Assembly (NCBI GenBank): GCA_004524425.1
Contig: SDNN01000036.1
Location: 1 to 18,918, forward strand
Origin: Promethearchaeota archaeon
Lineage (GTDB): Archaea; Asgardarchaeota; Lokiarchaeia; Sigynarchaeales; SOKP01
Reading direction: 5' to 3'
Length of the DNA stretch: 18,918 bases
Shown: piece after piece, positions 6,958-13,124 of the stretch
Layout: each line of letters starts with the position of its first letter
Position numbering within the stretch: the first letter of the stretch is position 1
Program-made: the position numbers and the translations under genes
The notes under the pieces: model-generated
What the model was told of the DNA's origin: nothing
Database searches by the model: none
What the model saw: the letters and a program-made list of their open reading frames with translations, nothing else

Positions 6958-7992
6958 GTGTTTTATGAAGAGAAATGCACACTTTGCGGAGAATGCTTAA
7001 TGCAATGCCCTTATATGGCATATCCCGAAGTTAAAGCAAAGGAAGAATTTAAAAAATTAATAAATGGTGAGCCTAGTCCAGTTACTTCTAACTGTGTTAC
7101 TTGCGTTGCGTGTAACATGGTTTGTCCTGAAGGAGCAAATCCATTTGATTTAATTAATTTAAGGCAAGAAGAAACAGGGACGTTTCAATTTTCTAAAAGA
7201 ATGTTAAAAATGTTCGATATGGCGGTAAAAACCCCATCACAAATTATTAAGGGTGATCCCGATAAGCCTACCATGAGTCTTTGCATATTTGGAGAAGCCA
7301 TGCTACCAGGAGTTTTTGAAGGACAGCTATATGATGGATTAACACTTCTTAAAGGGGGAAAATATTTTTGCTGGATTGGGATGGTTCATACAGCCAGACC
7401 TAGTTTAGTGAACAAGCAAAATCTCCAAACATTTGTGGATAATTTAGCATCTTCAGGTGCGGAAGAAATCATACTATTTCATGATGATTGCTATGCAAGT
7501 CTGACAAACAAAGTAAAAGAATTTGACGTGGAAGTTCCATTTAAGCCAATTCATATCATAGAATATTTAAGAGATTATGTTAAGGGGCACCAAGACCAAG
7601 TGAATCAACTTAATATGAAAATTGCTTATCAACAGCCATGCGCTTCAAGATATACTTTCGAAAAAGATGTCATGCTTGATGAATTATTCGACTTAATCGG
7701 AGCTGAACGAGTTGAAAGAAAATATGATAAAGAAAGAGCCCTTTGCTGTGGTGGAATCCAGGCTGCGATGGAAAATGTTTCGGCCGAAGAAGAAAACAAA
7801 TGGAGAATGAAAAATATCATGGATGCTAAAGATGCGGGAGCCAATGCATTTATTTTCCTATGTCCGCTATGTATTATGGGTAATAGAGGAAGAGCAAAAG
7901 CACAAGGAATGGAACCTTATATTTTGAGTAACCTTGTGCGCGTGGCCTTAGGGGAAGAACTCACGCATGGTGGAGCAGGAAAAAAACTATGA
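6958..7992 (+). CDS. HdrD/GlpC-like iron-sulfur protein (2x[4Fe-4S] plus CCG domain)
   Basis: The 344-residue protein starts with two ferredoxin motifs: C7-C10-C13-C17 ('CTLCGECLMQC') and C46-C49-C52-C56 ('CVTCVACNMVC'). The last cysteine of each group can cross-bind the other cluster. The rest resembles the two-CCG architecture of HdrB/HdrD/GlpC/LutA-type proteins. The C-terminal CCG domain is complete (C228, C263-C264-G, C302-x2-C305), which in HdrB holds a non-cubane cluster. In the N-terminal CCG half only scattered cysteines remain (C109, C138, C178) and the CC pair is missing. No membrane segment is seen. GTG 6958 is the first usable codon after an in-frame stop at 6949. The neighbouring acyl-CoA dehydrogenase makes an electron carrier role in acyl-CoA oxidation plausible, but that is inference. 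Confidence 0.84.
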   Translation: MFYEEKCTLCGECLMQCPYMAYPEVKAKEEFKKLINGEPSPVTSNCVTCVACNMVCPEGANPFDLINLRQEETGTFQFSKRMLKMFDMAVKTPSQIIKGDPDKPTMSLCIFGEAMLPGVFEGQLYDGLTLLKGGKYFCWIGMVHTARPSLVNKQNLQTFVDNLASSGAEEIILFHDDCYASLTNKVKEFDVEVPFKPIHIIEYLRDYVKGHQDQVNQLNMKIAYQQPCASRYTFEKDVMLDELFDLIGAERVERKYDKERALCCGGIQAAMENVSAEEENKWRMKNIMDAKDAGANAFIFLCPLCIMGNRGRAKAQGMEPYILSNLVRVALGEELTHGGAGKKL

Positions 7993-8000
7993 GTCACATG

Positions 8001-8026
8001 ATTTTAATTATTTTTATTTTACTTTT
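8001..8026 (+). terminator. T-rich terminator after the Fe-S gene
   Basis: Three T-rich runs begin 9 nt after the stop codon, without a stem. They suggest that the acyl-CoA dehydrogenase gene downstream has its own promoter. Confidence 0.4.
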
Positions 8027-8119
8027 GATCTGTTAAATAACTTTCTGAATAACCTTAAAATTGCTTTTTTCTTATTAATAAGTATATTACAAGTACAATA
8101 TTAAAAGGTCGATAAGTAA

Positions 8120-9856
8120 ATGAGTGATCAAGAGGGTAATAGAGATAATCCTTATTCATTTGACGATTATTTGTTCGCACGAGATAATTTTAATTATTAT
8201 AGAGATGATGAATTTTTCCAGGCGTTAGTCAAAAAATACGTCGGAGAAGAGTTTGAAAAAATAGATAAGGAACTGCGTGCTCTTTCTGATTACGTTTCTT
8301 TTAGATTTAGAGACTTGGCAGACAAGGCTAATGATTTGGAAAATAGGATAAAAGTAACTCAAATTAAACATTATGACGCCCATAATCATCGCATAGATGA
8401 GATAGAAAGATGTGCTGAAACAGAGATATTAGAAAAAGAAATTTTTAGCCTTGGGATTTTTGATCCTAATAGAAATTCACCTTGGAGCAGATTTGCAAAA
8501 TTGTTCCTATTATATCAAAATAGTGAAGCAGGGGTGATGTGCCCGATCGCATGTACACACGGAATGGTATGGTTAATGCAACAATATGAAAGCGAGCTCG
8601 GTCCTGAAGCAAAAAAGATTCTCGAGCACGTGCGTAATGGTTCAGGTGAATTAAGTAGTGGAGAGTATGGAAGGGGGGCTCAGTTTGTTAGTGAGATCCA
8701 AGGAGGCAGCGATGTACCAGCAAATCTTGTTGAAGCTGTTTATGAGGCAGATGAAGGTCCGGATGGAATGTCAAATTGCTGGAGGATATATGGCCAGAAA
8801 TTCTTTTGTTCGGCGGCACATACAGATTACGCCGTCGTGACCGCAAAACCAAAAGGAGTTGATACTTCGACTAGAGTTGCAGCTTTTGTGGTGCCTTCAT
8901 GGCTTCCCAAAAATAAAGATAAGAAGATTAGAAATTCCTATACAATCGATAGGTTAAAGCCTAAACTCGGTACCGCTGAATTACCCACAGCTGAAATAAC
9001 TTATAATGGCGCAGTTGCTTATCCAGTTGGCCCTCTTGAAAAAGGCTTGGCAAACATCGTGGGGATTGTACTTTCATTATCTAGATTACATATAGGTATT
9101 GGAATGGCAGCTGGCGCTCTTAGAGTAGCAAGAGAGGCAACTCTATATGCTCAGTTTAGGTCTGCCTTTGGAGTACCTACCTCATCCTTTCCTTTACTTA
9201 TTAATCAAATTAATGACTTAAATGAGGCTGCGATGAGATTTTCAGCAGGGGCCTTTAAGGTGTATTCCGAATATATTCATTTTGGAGAGCAACTAATTGC
9301 TGGGATAAGAGACTTACAGAAAGTGGAAAACATCACCGAGCGTAAAAGACGTTTCAGATTAAGAGAATTGGTCATGCTTCAAAAAATAGCAATTTGCGAT
9401 GAGTCCCCGGAGCTAATTAGAATGGCTATTTCATTCTTTGGAGGTCATGGAGTGATGGAAGATTTCCTTAGTTTACCCAGATTTCATCGCGACTCGATGA
9501 TAATGGAACTTTGGGAAGGTCCCCGAAATGTCTTACTTACTCAAATCCACCGCGATTTCTCCCGAGTAAAAGAATGGTATCCTGCCGATGAATTTGTTAG
9601 AGATTTATTAAAGGGTGCTGATAAAGATACAATCGAATACCATGCCAAGGAATTTCTTAGGATAATGTCCCATGACAGCTTGTTAAGAAATGATGAAGAG
9701 ACCCTGGCAATCTGTCGTGACTGGCAAGCACTTTCTAACGAACTTTTTAAGGCTTATCAGCAACAAGCACTTGCAGAACTTCAGTTCGATCATAAACCTC
9801 TCAAATTTCCAAGACTATTACGAAAATTCAAAAAAAGAGAAAAAGAAAAAAAATAA
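8120..9856 (+). CDS. AidB-like acyl-CoA dehydrogenase
   Basis: The 578-residue flavoprotein is longer than classic acyl-CoA dehydrogenases (about 380) and matches the AidB/large-ACAD branch. It has an N-terminal helical part (about 30-110, ending 'HNHRIDEIE') and the middle-domain motif 'EIQGGSDV' (192-199). 'YGQKFFCSAAHTDYAVV' (224-240) and 'LKPKLGTAELP' (279-289) follow. The C-terminal helical domain contains 'FFGGHGVMED' (439-448) and 'LWEGPRN' (464-470), whose E466 occupies the position of the AidB-type catalytic glutamate. The extreme C-terminus is Lys/Arg-rich ('KKREKEKK'). ATG 8120 has only a weak AAAGG upstream. The reaction is expected to be alpha,beta-dehydrogenation of an acyl-CoA using FAD, with electrons passed to ETF or to the Fe-S protein encoded upstream. 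AidB itself has weak dehydrogenase activity, so the substrate is uncertain. Confidence 0.86.
   Translation: MSDQEGNRDNPYSFDDYLFARDNFNYYRDDEFFQALVKKYVGEEFEKIDKELRALSDYVSFRFRDLADKANDLENRIKVTQIKHYDAHNHRIDEIERCAETEILEKEIFSLGIFDPNRNSPWSRFAKLFLLYQNSEAGVMCPIACTHGMVWLMQQYESELGPEAKKILEHVRNGSGELSSGEYGRGAQFVSEIQGGSDVPANLVEAVYEADEGPDGMSNCWRIYGQKFFCSAAHTDYAVVTAKPKGVDTSTRVAAFVVPSWLPKNKDKKIRNSYTIDRLKPKLGTAELPTAEITYNGAVAYPVGPLEKGLANIVGIVLSLSRLHIGIGMAAGALRVAREATLYAQFRSAFGVPTSSFPLLINQINDLNEAAMRFSAGAFKVYSEYIHFGEQLIAGIRDLQKVENITERKRRFRLRELVMLQKIAICDESPELIRMAISFFGGHGVMEDFLSLPRFHRDSMIMELWEGPRNVLLTQIHRDFSRVKEWYPADEFVRDLLKGADKDTIEYHAKEFLRIMSHDSLLRNDEETLAICRDWQALSNELFKAYQQQALAELQFDHKPLKFPRLLRKFKKREKEKK
9829..9853 (-). 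terminator. Histone-gene terminator inside the end of the dehydrogenase gene
   Basis: The A-rich codons for the Lys-rich tail of the convergent dehydrogenase read as T-runs on the minus strand, 20-45 nt beyond the histone stop codon. The same DNA may serve as coding tail and terminator. Confidence 0.4.
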
Positions 9857-9872
9857 TTAATTAATAGTATAA

Positions 9873-10079
9873 TTATAAATCTCTTGCTTTGACAGTTTTT
9901 CTGCCATTTGCTTTTGCTCTTTCTACTGCAGCATCAAGCATGCCCATGATGATACCATTTAAATCATTTCCATCTAGTACTTTGCTGCTTGTATTACAAT
10001 CTTTCCCTTTAATGTATTCTCGTACTTTAGATTTTACAAATAAAGGTTCAGATTTAGAAGCAGCCTTTTTTTTGGCCAT
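9873..10079 (-). CDS. Small histone-fold protein with shortened third helix
   Basis: The 68-residue basic protein has a Lys-rich N-terminal extension (residues 1-10). A helix ('VKSKVREYI', 15-23), a long central helix (about 35-58) and 'RAKANGRKTVKARDL' (54-68) follow. The last segment corresponds to the end of helix 2, the RKT loop (R60-K61-T62) and the start of helix 3 of archaeal histones ('GRKTVKAEDI'). The protein stops there, so helix 3 is very short. The 'KSKVREYIKGK...AERAKANGRKTV.ARDL' style is closer to DUF1931/bacterial-type histones than to HMfA. An excellent GAGGAG lies 9 nt before ATG 10079. It is expected to dimerise and bind DNA as a nucleoid protein. It is convergent with the dehydrogenase and upstream of nothing else, and Alba lies 502 nt away on the same strand. 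Confidence 0.82.
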   Translation of the reverse strand: MAKKKAASKSEPLFVKSKVREYIKGKDCNTSSKVLDGNDLNGIIMGMLDAAVERAKANGRKTVKARDL

Positions 10080-10088
10080 TTTTGATTT

Positions 10089-10094
10089 CTCCTC
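10089..10094 (-). promoter_or_regulatory. Strong Shine-Dalgarno of the histone gene
   Basis: GAGGAG on the minus strand lies 9 nt before the ATG. This is among the best ribosome binding sites in the window and suits a highly expressed chromatin protein. Confidence 0.7.
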
Positions 10095-10514
10095 TTTGTT
10101 TATTATTATTTATTATTTTAAAAAATATTATTGTGTTAAACAATCTTAAATGATTGCTTGTTAAATAATAATTTTGATACTTGAATTTTTAAATGTTATT
10201 GAATTTTTTTAATAATTCCATGAATTCTTCCTTATTTTCATATTAATAATGTCAAATTTGAAGGGTTAGAAAAATGGATTTTGGGGCTTGATATGAAAAC
10301 TGGGGTTAGTATCATGATGATCCTTTCTAATACTATTACCGAGATGAGATAATTAGATTGAAAATGACATTATTTCATGAACAATGAATGAAACAAAAGC
10401 TTTTAGATATAAATGATTGTTGCTAGGTAAAAAGTTAATGTAATTTCATGAAGTCTAAAATTTTTCCATCAAAGATCACAAGAAATTAATTTCTCATGTT
10501 GATTAATAAAAATT

Positions 10515-10522
10515 AAAAAAAA
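10515..10522 (-). terminator. T8 terminator of the Alba gene
   Basis: A run of eight T on the minus strand, 60 nt beyond the Alba stop, is followed by more T-rich DNA. Confidence 0.4.
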
Positions 10523-10581
10523 GAAGGGATTGATGTGATTTTGCATTACTGAAGAGAAATCTAATTATAGACTTCTTCTTT

Positions 10582-10860
10582 TTACTCGGGAGGAGTGAGA
10601 ATAATTTCTATCGAGCTGACATTATTATTCTGTCCGTTCTCTCCTTCTAATTGCTCGGTGGACAATTTAATATCCTTATATTCAGTGCCTTTTAAGAAGC
10701 GATTTCTTAAAATCTCACATACGTCTACTGCGTGGGAAATAGCGCGTCCCCTCGCTTTTACGACGCAATCTTCACCCTTATTAAGGATCATCATTGTGGC
10801 CATCACATAATTCATGGTAGGTCTTCGGCCAACATATACAGCATTTTCATCTTTTGACAT
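10582..10860 (-). CDS. albA: Alba DNA/RNA-binding chromatin protein
   Basis: The 92-residue protein matches Alba closely throughout: 'VYVGRRPTMNYV' (8-19), 'VVKARGRAISHAVDVCEI' (33-50), 'LRNRFL' (51-56) and the C-terminal strand 'VSSIEIIL' (81-88). Alba forms dimers that coat DNA and bind RNA. The loop that holds the acetylatable Lys pair of Sulfolobus Alba ('GKKPVMNYV') reads R12-R13 here, so that Lys-acetyl switch cannot operate at this site. The loop 69-80 is acidic and Asn-rich. AGAGGA lies 7 nt before ATG 10860, and an ATATAT box at about 10906-10914 could be its TATA. It follows signal peptidase on the same strand after 234 nt, and the histone gene lies 502 nt downstream. Confidence 0.95.
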   Translation of the reverse strand: MSKDENAVYVGRRPTMNYVMATMMILNKGEDCVVKARGRAISHAVDVCEILRNRFLKGTEYKDIKLSTEQLEGENGQNNNVSSIEIILTPPE

Positions 10861-10867
10861 AACAATT

Positions 10868-10872
10868 TCCTC
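10868..10872 (-). promoter_or_regulatory. Shine-Dalgarno of the Alba gene
   Basis: GAGGA on the minus strand is followed by a 7-nt spacer and the ATG. Together with a TATA-like box about 50 nt upstream this implies a short leader. Confidence 0.6.
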
Positions 10873-10937
10873 TGTTTTATTTTTTAATGGATCTATTAGA
10901 TTTTTTGATATATTGTTTTATTTTTTTGCTTTTTTGT

Positions 10938-10981
10938 ATTACGTGCAGTGTTTTTTCGTAATTTTTCTCATCAAATTACGA
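10938..10981. promoter_or_regulatory. Inverted repeat with three ATTACG half-sites upstream of Alba
   Basis: A perfect 9-bp inverted repeat (TCGTAATTT at 10956-10964, AAATTACGA at 10973-10981, 8-nt spacer) lies about 100 nt before the Alba start. A third ATTACG occurs at 10938-10943. The three half-sites are spaced 18-19 nt apart, so the element may be an operator. A small RNA hairpin is the alternative. Confidence 0.35.
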
Positions 10982-11057
10982 TGCGTTCAATTTAACTAAA
11001 TATATTTTTTATTATAGTTATTTGAGAAGAATTTTAGGAATTTTTTAAACTTTATTG

Positions 11058-11075
11058 TAGTATTAATAAATACTA
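11058..11075 (-). terminator. Hairpin after the signal peptidase gene
   Basis: A perfect 7-bp stem (TAGTATT/AATACTA) with a 4-nt loop lies 20 nt beyond the stop codon. No clear T-tract follows, so termination or mRNA 3' end protection are both possible. Confidence 0.3.
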
Positions 11076-11094
11076 TCAATAGAATGAACATGAA

Positions 11095-11778
11095 TTAAAA
11101 ATCAAAATCATCTTCTTCTTGTTCCTCTTGTTCAATTTTTGGAATGAACTTTTTTCGCGGAAGTTGTATCGGTTTAGTAGACTCTTGTTTTATCGATTTT
11201 TCTCTTTCTTCCTCTGCTTCTTCTTTAAATAAATCCCAGAGGATACTAACTACTAAAGGTACTGAAAGAATTATAATCACGGGAATGAGCAACCCTAAAT
11301 CAGTCAAAATTATTTTTACCCATCCTAAATAGGGAATATGTCCCACAACAACACCTAACACACGATTCTGAGGTACGGGCTCTTCATCCTTAAGATTATT
11401 TGCATCTCCCCTGGTTTCAAAATAGATTTTACCATCTTCCTCATACTTATCGATAACTCTATGAACTATCGGGTCTTCTGGAGCACCTTCCCAGAGACCT
11501 TCAGCATCATATACGATGACATCACCTACTTTTATATCTTCTGGATCTTTGCCTTGGACAAACAGGATATCACCTTTATTATAAGTAGGTTCCATCGATT
11601 CAGAAACGACAACGACTAGGGGTGTTGGAGTATTAAAAGCTATCTGTAAAATGAAATAAATTAGATATGAACCAAAAAAGGCAAAAGTTATTAAGAAAAT
11701 AGCAATAGCTATTTTTTTTTTGGGAATTGGTTCTTTATCTTCCCTTGAGATTTTTTTTTTTAAATTTTTTCTAATCAT
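11095..11778 (-). CDS. Signal peptidase I, archaeal/ER type
   Basis: The 227-residue membrane protease that removes Sec signal peptides has a basic N-terminus and a membrane segment at about 23-46. The catalytic serine is S61 in 'SESMEPT', followed by 'GDVIVY' (85-90), the general base H106 ('IVHRV') and D125 ('RGDANN'). The histidine in place of the bacterial lysine marks the archaeal/Sec11 type. A second membrane segment (about 158-181) returns the chain to the cytoplasm. There it ends in a 45-residue highly charged tail, basic in the middle and ending 'EEQEEDDFDF', an extension many family members lack. ATG 11778 has no Shine-Dalgarno, but TTTTATAGAG (11813-11804) is centred about 31 nt upstream, which fits a leaderless mRNA. 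Confidence 0.92.
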   Translation of the reverse strand: MIRKNLKKKISREDKEPIPKKKIAIAIFLITFAFFGSYLIYFILQIAFNTPTPLVVVVSESMEPTYNKGDILFVQGKDPEDIKVGDVIVYDAEGLWEGAPEDPIVHRVIDKYEEDGKIYFETRGDANNLKDEEPVPQNRVLGVVVGHIPYLGWVKIILTDLGLLIPVIIILSVPLVVSILWDLFKEEAEEEREKSIKQESTKPIQLPRKKFIPKIEQEEQEEDDFDF

Positions 11779-11803
11779 GTCAATAATTATATCTATAATC
11801 TGC

Positions 11804-11813
11804 TCTATAAAAT
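11804..11813 (-). promoter_or_regulatory. TATA-like box of the signal peptidase gene
   Basis: TTTTATAGAG on the minus strand is centred about 31 nt before the ATG. No ribosome binding site is present, so transcription probably starts at or next to the ATG. Confidence 0.4.
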
Positions 11814-11915
11814 CAAAAAATAAATATAAATTTTCTCAACTCTCCATAAAAAACTATCATTTAAAAAATAAAAATGAATGCAAGGAAAAAACTGAGATAT
11901 AATGGCTTTTTAAGG

Positions 11916-12845
11916 TCATGATCTTGCAGCTTTCTTGAACTCTTCAATAGATTGTTCAACCAACTCATTGTGTCTTTTACCAGCTAAATTCAGAATTTTT
12001 TTATATATCCAAGGAGAAAAACCTCGTAAATATTGAAAAAATCTTCCATACCGTCTGTCAAATATGTATAATTTTTTTTTCCTAATCTTTTTCATGATTC
12101 TTTTAACTGCCCTTTCCACCTCAAAACCTCCAAAAAATCCGCTACCTTTTTTCGTGAATTCTTTCCAATAGTAGGATTTAGCTGCCTTTAAACCTCTCTC
12201 AATTGCATCCTCCTCTAGACCATCAAAAATTTCTGGAGGAAAACTAAATTGAAAGTTTTCAATTAAATTTGTACGGAGTGGAAATGGGCAAACTATAGAA
12301 ACATTTAAACCTCTTTCATAATATTCCCCGTAAATTGCTTCACCAAATCCGGAGTTAGCAAATTTGGTAGTGCTATATGCAGTGACTGCTCCTGCACCTA
12401 ATGATCCTGCTATGCTACTGGTAATAATAACATGGCCAAATCCTTGTTCCAAAAACTTATTTATAAATCCTTTAACAACAAAAATCATTCCCCACACGTT
12501 TACCTCCATGATTCTATTCCATTGGTCCATTGAAAAATGTTCGAAAGGACCCCCCATGTAAATTCCAGCATTACTGAAAAGAAAATGAATTTCATCCATT
12601 TGATTCATTGCAATTTTTACTAAATCTTTAACTTGGTTTTGATCTGTGACATCACATTTTGCGCTAATCACTTTAACACCAAAATTTGCAGCTTTATTTT
12701 TTACTTGCTCTAATCTTTCCATGTTTATATCTGAAATGACAAGATTTGTACCCATTTTAGCTAATTTAAGGGAAATCTCCTTCCCAACTCCACTAGCCGC
12801 TCCCGTTACTACTGCATTCTTATTTTTAAAATATTTTTTTCTCAT
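11916..12845 (-). CDS. Classical short-chain dehydrogenase/reductase (SDR)
   Basis: The 309-residue NAD(P)-dependent oxidoreductase has the Rossmann motif 'TGAASGVG' (14-21), an acidic residue after beta-2 ('ISDIN', D39) that suggests NAD(H) preference, 'NAG' (92-94), N116, S144, Y157 and K161 ('YSTTK'). These give the full Asn-Ser-Tyr-Lys tetrad. After the core (about 1-245) a long basic and aromatic tail ('RRYGRFFQYLRGFSPW') could touch membranes, as in lipid-active SDRs. I start it at ATG 12845; a TTG three codons earlier is also open, and neither has a Shine-Dalgarno. The gene stands alone between signal peptidase and TauE, with AT-rich spacers. The substrate is unknown; a hydroxyacyl or ketone group is likely. 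Confidence 0.9.
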   Translation of the reverse strand: MRKKYFKNKNAVVTGAASGVGKEISLKLAKMGTNLVISDINMERLEQVKNKAANFGVKVISAKCDVTDQNQVKDLVKIAMNQMDEIHFLFSNAGIYMGGPFEHFSMDQWNRIMEVNVWGMIFVVKGFINKFLEQGFGHVIITSSIAGSLGAGAVTAYSTTKFANSGFGEAIYGEYYERGLNVSIVCPFPLRTNLIENFQFSFPPEIFDGLEEDAIERGLKAAKSYYWKEFTKKGSGFFGGFEVERAVKRIMKKIRKKKLYIFDRRYGRFFQYLRGFSPWIYKKILNLAGKRHNELVEQSIEEFKKAARS

Positions 12846-12942
12846 TTTTAGCAACTTAAAACTGATTTCTAAAAATTCATGAATGTGTAGTTAAAAATTC
12901 GCTTAGGATTCATATAAAGTTTTGAATATTAAAAATAAGATT

Positions 12943-12950
12943 AAAAAAAA
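12943..12950 (-). terminator. T8 terminator behind the TauE gene
   Basis: Eight T in a row on the minus strand, preceded by an A-run that can pair with it, lie about 160 nt beyond the TauE stop and 37 nt beyond the coding-like remnant. Confidence 0.35.
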
Positions 12951-12986
12951 CAATTTTTTACCTATTTGCCTCGGATTTGTCATTGT

Positions 12987-13124
12987 TTAACGCAAAACAC
13001 GACCATTAGGCAGGATGCTGTCGAATTCACCATAGAAAACTCCTATGGGTTCGCCCATTTTTTTTATTATTTCATGGCAAATATCATATGACGAGTATTT
13101 ACTTTCGATTTTTATAGGAGCATT
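12987..13124 (-). pseudogene. Coding-like C-terminal fragment without a start codon
   Basis: On the minus strand, in a frame different from TauE, an open stretch reads in part 'KIESKYSSYDICHEIIKK' and then 'MGEPIGVFYGEF' and 'DSILPNGRVLR' before TAA. The frame stays open back to 13175 inside the TauE gene, but no ATG, GTG or TTG occurs upstream of the internal ATG (13058). Residue choice (Gly, Pro, Asp, few Lys/Ile runs) looks like a real folded protein and unlike random AT-rich translation. It is probably the leftover 3' end of a lost gene; a 23-residue peptide from the internal ATG is less likely. The family is not recognised. Confidence 0.35.

Larger units (their letters stand above)
10080..10581. 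other. 502-bp spacer between histone and Alba genes
   Basis: No convincing gene or RNA was found. The histone Shine-Dalgarno (10089-10094) and AT-rich promoter DNA occupy the left end, with the inverted repeat CAATC/GATTG at 10141-10156. The middle (10261-10400) is less AT-rich. It holds short complementary segments: TTAGAAA 10266-10272 with TTTCTAA 10324-10330, TAGTAT 10307-10312 with ATACTA 10330-10335, and TTTCAT 10373-10378 with ATGAAA 10388-10393. It also has a 19-codon ORF from ATG 10293. The right end carries the Alba terminator. Confidence 0.4.

Noticed and set aside
10293..10352. 19-codon plus-strand ORF in the histone-Alba spacer
   Set aside because: It is too short, has no convincing ribosome binding site and its composition is not distinctive.
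10314..10370. Possible C/D box sRNA (ATGATGA C-box, ATGAGA C'-like)
   Set aside because: No CTGA D or D' boxes at proper spacing; the C to D' distance would be too long.
12903..12983. 26-codon ORF on the minus strand reading as a tiny membrane peptide (MTNPRQIGKKLFFLILFLIF...)
   Set aside because: The hydrophobic part is encoded by the T-run that probably serves as terminator, there is no Shine-Dalgarno, and T-rich DNA yields Phe/Leu/Ile peptides by chance.
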